A DNA stretch of 13,464 nt from Candidatus Latescibacterota bacterium (lineage in GTDB: Bacteria > Latescibacterota > MVCY01): contig DAOWIT010000076.1 of assembly GCA_030640765.1 (NCBI GenBank), forward strand, positions 1-13,464, in the 5' to 3' direction. The notes under the pieces were generated by a model. That model was given only the letters and a program-made list of their open reading frames with translations. It was not told where the DNA came from and made no database searches. This document shows, piece after piece, positions 1 through 7,100 of the stretch (the first letter of the stretch is position 1; each line of letters begins with the position of its first letter). Both the position numbers and the translations under genes were made by a program.

Positions 1-1
1 C

Positions 2-1570
2 CTGGTGATCAAAGCCGAGGAGGAAAGATTCGGGGAGACACTGGACCAAGGGCTGGAGCTTTTTAGAAAGGTGGTCCAGACGATTCAGGCCTCTGGCCAA
101 AAGGTTATTCCCGGCCAAGAGGCATTCAGACTTTATGACACCTACGGCTTTCCCCTTGACCTCACTGTTGATATGGCAGAGGAGATAGGTTTACGGGTTG
201 ATTTAAAAGGTTTCCAAGACGAGATGGAGCTACAGAAACAGAGGGCGAAGCAGGCATCTAAGTTCAGAGAAGAAGAGGAACAATGGACTATCCTCTCCCA
301 AGGGCCTCACTCTCAGTTTGTGGGATATGACTGTGAGAAAGCTACGGTTGTGCTCCGAAAAACAAGAGTGGCCGATGACTACATTGATCTGGTTTTAGAT
401 CAAACCCCCTTCTACGCCGAAGCTGGAGGTCAGGTGGGCGACACAGGGAAGCTCTGGGGTGAAGACATAGAGATAGAAATAGTGGACACCTTTAAATCTG
501 ACAATGCTATTATCCATCGGGGAAAACTGATTAAGGGGGATATCCGAGAAGTAGAAGTTCCTCTCACTGCCCAAATCGACAGCCAAAGACGCTGGGCTAT
601 TGCCCGCAACCACACGGCTACTCACCTGCTTCAGGCAGGCTTGCGCCAGGTTCTGGGAGAACATGTCCGCCAGTCAGGTTCTCTGGTGGCCCCAGAGAGA
701 CTCAGGTTCGACTTCAACCATTTTTCCCCCCTCAGTTCTAGAGAACTGGAGAGGGTAGAAGCTGCAGTCAATGCCAAAATTAGAGAAGACATCCCTGTTT
801 CTACTTTCGAGAACTCGCTGGAGGAAGCAAGGGCAATGGGAGCTCTGGCCTTCTTTGGAGAAAAATACGAGGAGAGAGTCCGGTTGGTCAAAATTAGTGA
901 TACAAGCCTTGAACTGTGCGGGGGGACACATGTGAAGTCCACCGGTCAAATAGGCCAGTTTAGACTTGTGTCGGAGTCTGGAATCTCAACCGGAATTAGA
1001 AGGATAGAGGCAGTTACCGGAGAGACGGCAGAGTCCCAAAACAGAGAAGAACGGCGAGCCCTCACGGAGATACAAGGGCTGTTGAATGTCCCCTTGTCCC
1101 AACTTGGCGATAAGCTTAAGAAGTTGATCGAGAGGAATAAAGTCTTGGAGAAAGAACAGCAGCAACTTCGGGCCGCTGTTTTCGATTCTAATATTGATCA
1201 ATTGATTGCCCAGGCTACTTTGGTTGACAATTTCAAGGTGGTAGCGGCAAAGGTAAGGGTGGAAGATCGGGATGGATTCCGGCGGATGGCAGATATCTTG
1301 AGGGAAAGATTGGGAAGCGGCGTAGGTGTGCTGGGCGCGGTGCTTGATCACCGGGCATCCTTTCTGGTGGTGGCGACCGATGACCTGATTCATACCCGAG
1401 GGCTGAAGGCAGGTCAGATTGCTCAGGAGATCGCCAGAACTGGTGGAGGCGGTGGTGGAGGAAAACCCCACCTGGCTCAAGCAGGGGCGAAGGACCCAGA
1501 GGCCGTTGAGCAAATATTGGCAAAGGCAAAAGAAATTATTAAAAAACAGCTGCTAAAAACTACAAAATAA
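2..1570 (+). CDS. alaS: Alanyl-tRNA synthetase, 5'-truncated by window edge
   Basis: Charges tRNA-Ala with alanine in the cytoplasm and hydrolyses mischarged Ser- and Gly-tRNA-Ala. The frame is open from the window edge (codon at 2-4). An apparent GTG at position 5 is internal, since the full protein is usually about 870-880 residues and roughly 350 N-terminal residues (class II catalytic core) lie upstream. Numbering from the codon at position 5: end of the tRNA-recognition region with YDTYGFPLDLT (44-54), the YAEAGGQVGD motif (137-146), the editing domain with zinc-binding HTATH (H203, H207) and CGGTH (C305, H309), a coiled-coil-like linker (about 370-395), and the C-Ala domain with a run of seven to eight glycines before KPHLAQAGAKDP (487-498). 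All editing-site metal ligands are intact. It ends with TAA, and the next gene starts 66 nt downstream after a T-rich spacer. Identification is secure. Confidence 0.97.
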   Translation: MVIKAEEERFGETLDQGLELFRKVVQTIQASGQKVIPGQEAFRLYDTYGFPLDLTVDMAEEIGLRVDLKGFQDEMELQKQRAKQASKFREEEEQWTILSQGPHSQFVGYDCEKATVVLRKTRVADDYIDLVLDQTPFYAEAGGQVGDTGKLWGEDIEIEIVDTFKSDNAIIHRGKLIKGDIREVEVPLTAQIDSQRRWAIARNHTATHLLQAGLRQVLGEHVRQSGSLVAPERLRFDFNHFSPLSSRELERVEAAVNAKIREDIPVSTFENSLEEARAMGALAFFGEKYEERVRLVKISDTSLELCGGTHVKSTGQIGQFRLVSESGISTGIRRIEAVTGETAESQNREERRALTEIQGLLNVPLSQLGDKLKKLIERNKVLEKEQQQLRAAVFDSNIDQLIAQATLVDNFKVVAAKVRVEDRDGFRRMADILRERLGSGVGVLGAVLDHRASFLVVATDDLIHTRGLKAGQIAQEIARTGGGGGGGKPHLAQAGAKDPEAVEQILAKAKEIIKKQLLKTTK

Positions 1571-1636
1571 GGGAATATTTTTGGATGTTCTTTTCTCATT
1601 TTTCTTTTTTAGCTTCTATTTCTTTCGGGGTGATAG

Positions 1637-2386
1637 ATGTCAACTTTTGAATATCTGATGCGGGTGAAGCGAGAAAAAGGGGCAGGGTATCTACTGCTGT
1701 TAGATCCAGACCGCTTAGATCGGAAAACCCTGGCAGAGGATGTTCGTTGCTTGGGTGCCAACGGCGTTGACGCCATCCTGGTGGGAAGCAGTTTTCTGCT
1801 TTCCAATGATTTTGACCAGGTGGTAGGCCAGATTAAGAAAGAGGCGAAGATGCCGGTGATCATCTTCCCTGGTGGAATATACCAGATAAGTCCAAAGGCC
1901 GACGCAATTCTGTTTCTTTCATTGCTCAGCGGTCGCAATCCGGAATTTCTCATCGGCCAGCAGGTTAAGGCTGCTCCTATCTTGAGAGACTGTGGTTTAG
2001 AGTCGATCTCTACTGGCTATTTGTTGGTGGAGTCAGGCAGACCGACCACAGCGGAGTACATTAGCGACACGCGCCCTCTTCCTCGGAGCAAGCCAGAGAT
2101 TGCGGAGGCTCATGCATTGGCTGCTCAATATCTGGGTATGAAACTGCTATACTTGGATGCCGGTAGCGGGGCAGAACATTCAATCCCGGAAGAAATAATT
2201 CAGGCAGTTGCCGATTCTGTCTCGCTTCCAATTATCGTGGGAGGAGGTATCCGTCAGCCAGAGATAGCGCGACAAAAAGTGCTGGCTGGCAGTTCCTTTG
2301 TGGTTATCGGCACCGCCGCAGAACAGAATAATGATCCCGTCCTGCTGAAAGAGTTTGCCCAAGCTATTCATGTTAAGAAAATCTGA
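1637..2386 (+). CDS. Geranylgeranylglyceryl phosphate synthase family protein (GGGPS/PcrB)
   Basis: TIM-barrel prenyltransferase family that joins a polyprenyl diphosphate to sn-glycerol-1-phosphate, forming the ether bond of archaeal-type lipids. In Bacillus the homologue PcrB uses heptaprenyl diphosphate. The 249 residues show the family signatures: LLDPDR near the N-terminus (D23), IIFPGG (75-80), the SGRNP motif (98-102), YLDAGSGA (172-179), phosphate-binding VGGGIR (201-206) and IGTAAE (224-229). The start is ATG with GGGGTGAT at 1627-1634 acting as ribosome-binding site. The motif set resembles the larger group II enzymes known from Bacteroidetes and several archaea more than short Firmicutes PcrB, but chain-length specificity cannot be read here. 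It follows alaS by 66 nt and no other isoprenoid or glycerol-1-phosphate gene is in the window. Family assignment is strong; the exact substrate is inference. Confidence 0.92.
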   Translation: MSTFEYLMRVKREKGAGYLLLLDPDRLDRKTLAEDVRCLGANGVDAILVGSSFLLSNDFDQVVGQIKKEAKMPVIIFPGGIYQISPKADAILFLSLLSGRNPEFLIGQQVKAAPILRDCGLESISTGYLLVESGRPTTAEYISDTRPLPRSKPEIAEAHALAAQYLGMKLLYLDAGSGAEHSIPEEIIQAVADSVSLPIIVGGGIRQPEIARQKVLAGSSFVVIGTAAEQNNDPVLLKEFAQAIHVKKI

Positions 2387-2499
2387 AACTTCATTTCTTC
2401 GCATCCTACCGAAAGGATTGGAGCCCTTGCTACGAGTGTTCACCAAGATAAGCATCGTTTATACAGAACCATTTGACTTACTCTAAACCGGTTTTTTCC

Positions 2500-3234
2500 A
2501 TGATCGACATTCACTGTCACCTGTTGCCCGGAGTTGACGATGGGCCCAAAGAGATAGAGCAATCCTTAGTGATGATCGCTCAGGGGGTTAAGGACGGCAT
2601 CTCAGCGATTGTAGCCACCCCCCATATCCTTGGCCCTCTGGACGATGATGAATTTCCTGAGCTTTGTCAGCAAAAATTGGAAGAACTTAGGAAAAGGCTG
2701 GATGAACAAGGGGTTAATCTTCGTCTGTTCTTGGGTTCAGAGATATTCTTCCAGTTCAGCCTTGCTTCGATTTGTCGTCGGAGGTTGGGAACTCTGGCTG
2801 GTAATGGGAAGTACCCTTTAATTGAATTTCCGCTCAACTCGCTTCCCCATCGGTTTGAGGAGGAACTGTTCAGATTGCAGCTATCGGGATTTATGCCCAT
2901 CATAGCCCATCCAGAGAGAAATATGATGCTTGCCAGAGACGTGAAGAAACTATTTGAGCTCAGTCGCCGGGGTATTCTGTTTCAGGTCAATGCCAGAAGT
3001 TTGACAGGTGGCCATAGGAAGGCCGCAAAGAAGGTGGCCGAGCGGCTGGTGGCTGAGGGAGCGGCTCAGTTTGTAGCAAGCGATGCTCACAATTCGGTCT
3101 CTCGTCCCCTCACTTTGAGTCAGGCCAGAAGGGCAGTGGAGAAACTGGTGGGGGCGGAGACAGCCGAAGAGCTCTTTTACCTTAATCCCCAACGGGCAAT
3201 CCAGGGAGAGAATATCAGCAGTCTCTACTACTGA
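2500..3234 (+). CDS. CpsB/YwqE-type PHP-domain tyrosine-protein phosphatase
   Basis: Manganese-dependent phosphatase of the PHP superfamily. Characterised members (CpsB, YwqE) dephosphorylate bacterial tyrosine kinases that control polysaccharide export. The protein has 244 residues from ATG 2500. Metal-binding motifs are present in order: DIHCHLLPGVDDG (H5, H7, D13/D14), ATPH (H42), GSEIF (E81), IAHPER (H137) and VASDAHN (D195, H197). An in-frame TTG at 2473 would add nine residues, but family members start at the equivalent of MIDIHCH, so the ATG is preferred; neither start has a convincing Shine-Dalgarno site. No capsule, tyrosine kinase or glycosyltransferase gene is nearby, so its partner is unknown and a broader PHP phosphoesterase role remains possible. 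The gaps before (113 nt) and after (140 nt) suggest a separate transcription unit. Confidence 0.9.
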   Translation: MIDIHCHLLPGVDDGPKEIEQSLVMIAQGVKDGISAIVATPHILGPLDDDEFPELCQQKLEELRKRLDEQGVNLRLFLGSEIFFQFSLASICRRRLGTLAGNGKYPLIEFPLNSLPHRFEEELFRLQLSGFMPIIAHPERNMMLARDVKKLFELSRRGILFQVNARSLTGGHRKAAKKVAERLVAEGAAQFVASDAHNSVSRPLTLSQARRAVEKLVGAETAEELFYLNPQRAIQGENISSLYY

Positions 3235-3262
3235 AGACATAGAGGGCTTGTTCAGCTTGACT

Positions 3263-3292
3263 TTGTCAAATTAGAAGTCTTGACTTCATAAT
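3263..3292 (+). promoter_or_regulatory. Possible sigma-70-like promoter for comM
   Basis: TTGTCA (3263-3268, five of six to TTGACA) is followed after 18 nt by CATAAT (3287-3292, five of six to TATAAT), about 75-80 nt before the comM ATG. Two small perfect stems overlap it: TTGAC/GTCAA (3257-3269) and GAAGTC/GACTTC (3274-3287). The organism's sigma consensus is unknown, so this is a pattern match only. Confidence 0.3.
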
Positions 3293-3374
3293 AACATAAC
3301 GAAATCCAAAGCTCAAAGGCCAAATCAAGGAAAGCCTGTTTTGGGTATTTAACAGTTTTCTCGGAAAGAAAAGG

Positions 3375-4913
3375 ATGATGTTATCTAAGGTGTTAAGTAG
3401 CGCGGTCTTGGGGATCGATGCCTATTTGGTGGAGGTGGAGACGGACATAGATCGGCAACTTCCTTCCTTTTCGACGGTAGGGTTGGCTGAGGGGGCAGTT
3501 AAGGAGAGTAAAGACCGGGTTATGGCGGCGGTTAAAAACAGTGGCTACCTTTTTCCTTATAAAAAGATCACCGTTAACTTAGCCCCGGCAGACATCAGAA
3601 AAGAGGGGACCGCTTTCGACCTGCCCATTGCTGTCTCCATATTGGCCGCCACTAAGCAGATAAGAACTGACAAGTTACTGAATTATGTTTTATTAGGAGA
3701 GCTTTCCTTAGATGGTTCTCTACGGCCAGTCCACGGTGTCCTGTCTATGGCCTTGGCAGTCCTAAAAGAGGACATCAAGGGGATGATTCTTCCCCCAGAA
3801 AACGCCAAGGAAGCAGCTATGGCTACTGGATTGGAGATCTGCCCGGTTTCCAACCTAAAACAAGCTATTGAACTTCTGAACGGAGATATCACTGTTAGGC
3901 CTTTCTCTTTGGATATTGACGAAGTCTTCGCTAAGAGCGCAGATTATGTAGTTGATTTTTTTGATGTTAAGGGGCAAGAACATGCCAAGAGGGCCCTGGA
4001 GGTCGCCGCTGCGGGTGGACATAACATCATCATGATCGGTCCGCCGGGCTCAGGCAAGACTATGCTGGCCAGAAGACTTCCCACTATTTTGCCCAATTTG
4101 ACTTTGAATGAGGCTTTAGCCACTACCAGGATTCACTCAGTAGCGGGGCTGTTGCCAGCCGACACGGCTCTGATCGCTACTCGGCCTTTCCGCTCTCCCC
4201 ATCACACCATCAGCGATGCGGGTCTGATAGGCGGCGGGCACAATCCCCGTCCCGGGGAGGTGAGTCTAGCCCATCATGGGGTGCTTTTCTTAGATGAGCT
4301 GCCGGAGTTCAAAAGAGGTGTTCTGGAGGTATTAAGACAGCCGCTCGAAGACGGCAGAGTTACCATTGCTCGGGCAAGCATATCCCTTACTTACCCTGCT
4401 AAATTTATGCTGGCGGCGGCGATGAACCCCTGTCCCTGCGGCTACTACTCCGACCCCAATCATGAGTGCACCTGCACTCCAACCCAGATTCAGCGGTATA
4501 TGTCCAGGATCTCCGGCCCCTTGCTTGATCGTATCGATATTCATATTGAGGTGCCAGCGGTCAAATACAGTGAGTTGACCGCAAAACCTAAAGGAGACCC
4601 CTCAGTTGTTATCCGCCAGAGAATTAACCGGGCCAGGAGGATTCAACTCGAAAGATTCAAGGACCATAAGAACCTGTTTTGTAACGCCCACATGGAGTCA
4701 AAACAGATACGCCAGTTCTGTAAGATAACCCAACAGGGGAACGACCTGCTGAAGATGGCCATCACCAAGTTAGGGCTCTCTGCCCGAGCTTACGACCGGA
4801 TACTGAAGGTGTCCCGCACTATCGCCGACTTAGAAGAAACACCGGATATCCGCCCTGAACACATATCCGAAGCCATTCAGTATCGAAGTCTGGACAGAAA
4901 TCTGTGGGTGTGA
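3375..4913 (+). CDS. comM: YifB/ComM family Mg-chelatase-like AAA+ ATPase
   Basis: Hexameric AAA+ helicase family. In naturally competent bacteria ComM drives branch migration during integration of transforming DNA; homologues are widespread also in non-competent species. The 512 residues match the usual length. In order: N-terminal Lon-protease-like fold region (about 1-170, with [18 protein letters not shown] at 32-49), Walker A GPPGSGKT (222-229), Walker B VLFLDE (303-308), a zinc-finger-like cysteine set NPCPCG and CTC (C353, C355, C365, C367) and the C-terminal Mg-chelatase lid with GLSARAYDR. Two ATG codons in tandem (3375, 3378) follow AAAAGG; the second gives the more typical [12 protein letters not shown] start. 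It stands between two intergenic gaps and looks monocistronic. Whether the organism is transformable cannot be told. Confidence in the family is very high. Confidence 0.95.
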   Translation: MMLSKVLSSAVLGIDAYLVEVETDIDRQLPSFSTVGLAEGAVKESKDRVMAAVKNSGYLFPYKKITVNLAPADIRKEGTAFDLPIAVSILAATKQIRTDKLLNYVLLGELSLDGSLRPVHGVLSMALAVLKEDIKGMILPPENAKEAAMATGLEICPVSNLKQAIELLNGDITVRPFSLDIDEVFAKSADYVVDFFDVKGQEHAKRALEVAAAGGHNIIMIGPPGSGKTMLARRLPTILPNLTLNEALATTRIHSVAGLLPADTALIATRPFRSPHHTISDAGLIGGGHNPRPGEVSLAHHGVLFLDELPEFKRGVLEVLRQPLEDGRVTIARASISLTYPAKFMLAAAMNPCPCGYYSDPNHECTCTPTQIQRYMSRISGPLLDRIDIHIEVPAVKYSELTAKPKGDPSVVIRQRINRARRIQLERFKDHKNLFCNAHMESKQIRQFCKITQQGNDLLKMAITKLGLSARAYDRILKVSRTIADLEETPDIRPEHISEAIQYRSLDRNLWV

Positions 4914-5192
4914 AATAGGCTGATTCTTAACCACCTGGGAGTGTAGTAGGTGCAAATATCCGTAGATAGTCGGCAAATTCCTGTTACTATACCCCCAAAA
5001 GACACAGAGGACACTGAGAAAAAAGAATTAAACCCAGATTCGGGAAAGTCCATTTATGGTGTCGGTGCAAACATACGGAAAATCCTTCACCTGTTACGTG
5101 ATTGCAAATTAAAGCATTGCTCCTGGAGAAAATGGTTTGCAGGCGAAAGGCAATTGAAGTCCCTCAGCACAGATAGCTCAGGAGGTGAAGAA

Positions 5193-5214
5193 GCCCACGA
5201 TTTTAATCGTGGGT
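5193..5214 (+). repeat. Hairpin H1: CCCACGAT stem, TTTA loop
   Basis: A perfect 8-bp stem CCCACGAT/ATCGTGGG encloses a TTTA loop (5202-5205), flanked by G and T. It has the look of the subterminal hairpins at ends of IS200/IS605-type elements. An inverted partner lies at 5371-5392 and differs by one swapped base pair. Confidence 0.8.
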
Positions 5215-5236
5215 ACCCAAACGAAAGAATACCTGC

Positions 5237-5252
5237 AACCGATTTATCGGTT
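5237..5252. repeat. Hairpin h2: AACCGA stem, TTTA loop
   Basis: A perfect 6-bp stem AACCGA/TCGGTT surrounds TTTA. Its outer five bases (AACCG/CGGTT) are shared with the palindrome at 5328-5343, so the two form an inner pair within the H1/H1' pair. Confidence 0.7.
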
Positions 5253-5327
5253 TTTCGATCAGGAACCTGAGCGATCTAAAAAAACGCCGCAATCAAAGCA
5301 TAGGAGAGCAAAAATACTCCCTCATTA

Positions 5328-5343
5328 AACCGTTTAAACGGTT
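5328..5343. repeat. 16-bp perfect palindrome AACCGTTTAAACGGTT
   Basis: The 16-base self-complementary sequence is flanked by near-symmetric ATTA and AAT. It could be a hairpin in single-stranded form, a protein-binding site, or the inner right arm of the composite element. The shared AACCG/CGGTT ends link it to the hairpin at 5237-5252. Confidence 0.7.
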
Positions 5344-5370
5344 AATCCGTTGTATTAACGTACTTCTTAG

Positions 5371-5392
5371 ACCCACGAATAAATTCGTGGGC
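5371..5392 (-). repeat. Hairpin H1': inverted partner of the 5193-5214 hairpin
   Basis: A perfect 8-bp stem CCCACGAA/TTCGTGGG encloses a TAAA loop. Read on the minus strand it matches 20 of 22 bases of the 5193-5214 hairpin, including the flanking G and T and the TTTA loop. The only two differences are the two partners of the loop-closing pair, T-A in one copy and A-T in the other, so pairing is kept. Confidence 0.8.
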
Positions 5393-5448
5393 TGCCGAGT
5401 GGTGAATTTCCGAATCTGGGTTAAATGTTCTGTATTCTCCGTGGTTCA

Positions 5449-5454
5449 TATAAT
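5449..5454 (+). promoter_or_regulatory. Possible -10 element upstream of cimA
   Basis: A perfect TATAAT sits about 70 nt before the cimA start, just outside the right inverted repeat of the composite element. No good -35 hexamer is found 16-18 nt upstream, so this is weak. If real, the element's right end would lie in the promoter region of the cimA operon. Confidence 0.25.
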
Positions 5455-5522
5455 CATTACTAATTTTTCAAACACCCTCTGAGGGTTCTTAAACTTCCGT
5501 AAAAACACTTCCGAGGAGAAAA

Positions 5523-7100
5523 ATGTCGAAGGTAGAGATATACGACACCACCCTTCGTGATGGAGCTCAAGCCGAGGGGATATCGCTTTCCGTAGAGGAC
5601 AAGCTGATGATCGCTCAGAAATTGGACCAATTGGGCGTCCATTATATAGAAGGAGGGTGGCCTAATCCTACTAATCATAGGGACTTAGAGTTTTTTGTTC
5701 GGGCAAAGAATTGTCGATTTCGCACCGCTAAAATCACTGCCTTCGGCAGCACCAGAAGGGCTACTAACAGGCCTGAAAAGGATGTGATCTTGGACACCCT
5801 GTTGAGAGCAGAGACGGAAGTGGTGACCATCTTCGGTAAGAGTTGGAATCTGCATGTGACCAAAGTGCTTAAGACCACCTTGGATGAAAATCTCAAGATG
5901 ATAGAGGACTCGGTGGTTTTCCTCGGTTCCCAGGGGAGACGGGTTATCTATGATGCTGAACACTTCTTCGATGGGTATAGGAGTAATCCTCAATATGCCC
6001 TCAAGACCTTAGATGCGGCCCAGAACGGAGGGGCCGAGATCCTGGTTTTGTGTGACACAAACGGTGGCTGCTTGCCTCTCGATGTGAAACGGATAATTGA
6101 ACAGGTGGAAGCAGAGATCGCCTTGCCTGTTGGTATTCACGCCCACAACGATTCAGGAATGGCAGATGCCAATTCCATAATCGCAGTGGAACTTGGGGCT
6201 GTGCAGGTACAGGGCACCTTTGGTGGCTGGGGAGAAAGATGCGGGAACGCTAATTTGACCACCGTCATTCCTAATATTATGTTAAAACTGAGAAAAGATT
6301 GCATCTCTAAAGAAGCTCTGCGAAACTTGGTGGAGGTCTCCCGCTTTGTCAGTGAGGTGGCCAATGTGGCGCACGATTTCCGGCAGCCGTACGTGGGGGA
6401 AAGTGCTTTTGCTCATAAGGGAGGGGCGCATATTGACGGGGTGCTGAAACTGTCTGAGTCTTTCGAGCACATAGATCCCAAACTGGTAGGCAATGAGAGA
6501 CGCTTACTGCTTTCCGAACAATCCGGTGGAAGCACAGTGGCCAAGAAATTGCAGAAACTGTACCCTGGAGTCAAGAAAGGCGACCCTATCGTCTCCCAGG
6601 TGCTCGCCGAGGTGAAGCGGCTTGAGAACCAGGGGTATCAGTTCGAGGCTGCCTCGGCCTCATTCGAGATATTGGCCCGGAAACTGCTGCAAAAATATGA
6701 GGATCCCTTCCAACTGGAAGGATTCCGCACCATTGTGGAAAAAAGAAAGGACGGGCGGGTCCTCTCGGAGGCTACGGTGAGAGTGGTAGTAAATGGTGAA
6801 GAGCAATATATGGCCGCCGAGGGCGATGGACCGGTCAATGCCCTGGATGCGGCTCTGAGAAAGGCGTTGGAGAAGATTTACCCCTCTTTAACCGGCGTCC
6901 ACTTAAGGGATTATAAGGTAAGGGTCCTCTCCAGCAGCACCGGAACAGCCGCCAAGGTGAGAGTTCTCATCCAGTCCTCTGACGGCACTGATGTTTGGGG
7001 TACGGTAGGGGTTTCAGAGGATATCATCGAGGCCAGCTGGGAGGCATTGGCCGACAGTATGGGATATAAGATTTTGAAAGATAAGGAGAAACATAGATGA
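5523..7100 (+). CDS. cimA: Citramalate synthase
   Basis: Condenses pyruvate with acetyl-CoA to (R)-citramalate, the first step of the threonine-independent route to 2-oxobutyrate and isoleucine. The 525 residues have the alpha-isopropylmalate/homocitrate synthase barrel: [10 protein letters not shown] (7-16, R12 and D13), GGWPNP (44-49), [10 protein letters not shown] (143-152), the metal-binding GIHAHND (H206, H208) and [15 protein letters not shown] (231-245). A LeuA-type regulatory domain follows (about 390-520), the site of isoleucine feedback in characterised enzymes. The EHFFDGY and GWGER motifs and the length point to the CimA-type branch (TIGR00977-like) rather than LeuA. The ATG is preceded by GAGGAG at 5513-5518. 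The stop overlaps the next gene's start by 4 nt (ATGA), implying co-transcription and coupling with the aminotransferase. leuCD and leuB, needed to finish the pathway, are not in the window. Confidence 0.93.
   Translation: MSKVEIYDTTLRDGAQAEGISLSVEDKLMIAQKLDQLGVHYIEGGWPNPTNHRDLEFFVRAKNCRFRTAKITAFGSTRRATNRPEKDVILDTLLRAETEVVTIFGKSWNLHVTKVLKTTLDENLKMIEDSVVFLGSQGRRVIYDAEHFFDGYRSNPQYALKTLDAAQNGGAEILVLCDTNGGCLPLDVKRIIEQVEAEIALPVGIHAHNDSGMADANSIIAVELGAVQVQGTFGGWGERCGNANLTTVIPNIMLKLRKDCISKEALRNLVEVSRFVSEVANVAHDFRQPYVGESAFAHKGGAHIDGVLKLSESFEHIDPKLVGNERRLLLSEQSGGSTVAKKLQKLYPGVKKGDPIVSQVLAEVKRLENQGYQFEAASASFEILARKLLQKYEDPFQLEGFRTIVEKRKDGRVLSEATVRVVVNGEEQYMAAEGDGPVNALDAALRKALEKIYPSLTGVHLRDYKVRVLSSSTGTAAKVRVLIQSSDGTDVWGTVGVSEDIIEASWEALADSMGYKILKDKEKHR

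Larger units (their letters stand above)
5001..5445. mobile_element. MITE-like composite element with imperfect terminal inverted repeats
   Basis: The left end (5001-5045) and the reverse complement of the right end (5408-5445) align over about 40 bases. A core AACCCAGATTCGG is identical (left 5031-5043), and a looser outer part CACAGAGGACACTGA matches CACGGAGAATACAGA at 11 of 15 positions. No transposase gene lies between them, so if mobile it is non-autonomous. The ends resemble the common bacterial intergenic repeat type with alternating CACAGAG/CACGGAG motifs (from memory, not searched). The interior carries four to six hairpins in mirrored order from 5193 to 5392. Target-site duplications are not obvious. 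It could be one element inserted into an older repeat. Other copies in the genome would be needed to confirm mobility. Confidence 0.55.
4914..5522. other. 609-base gene-free interval with nested inverted repeats
   Basis: No plausible coding gene is seen here. Positions 4914-5000 hold no clear structure. Positions 5001-5445 form a composite inverted-repeat element, annotated separately with its hairpins. Positions 5446-5522 are the immediate 5' region of cimA, with a perfect TATAAT (5449-5454), a small ACCCT/AGGGT hairpin (5474-5486) and the cimA ribosome-binding site GAGGAG (5513-5518). I looked for a T-box, leader peptide or other amino-acid riboswitch for cimA and saw none. Confidence 0.6.

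Noticed and set aside
986..1513. 175-codon minus-strand frame inside alaS
   Set aside because: It lies wholly opposite conserved alaS sequence, has no recognisable domain, and is a shadow frame, as are the other minus-strand frames in the window.
4950..5270. Open frame of 106 codons in the cimA upstream gap
   Set aside because: It runs across the inverted repeat and hairpin sequence, has no recognisable domain and no good ribosome-binding site. It is better read as repeat DNA, with at most a relic of an IS605 tail.
5193..5392. CRISPR-like array from the repeated CCCACGA hairpins
   Set aside because: Only two copies in inverted orientation occur, with no regular spacers and no cas genes.
5425..5522. 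T-box or amino-acid attenuator in front of cimA
   Set aside because: No T-box consensus, leader peptide with isoleucine or leucine codons, or terminator/antiterminator pair was found; the one small hairpin (5474-5486) has no T-run.
5523..7100. 2-isopropylmalate synthase (leuA) instead of cimA
   Set aside because: The [10 protein letters not shown] and [15 protein letters not shown] motifs and overall form fit the citramalate synthase branch of about 525 residues.
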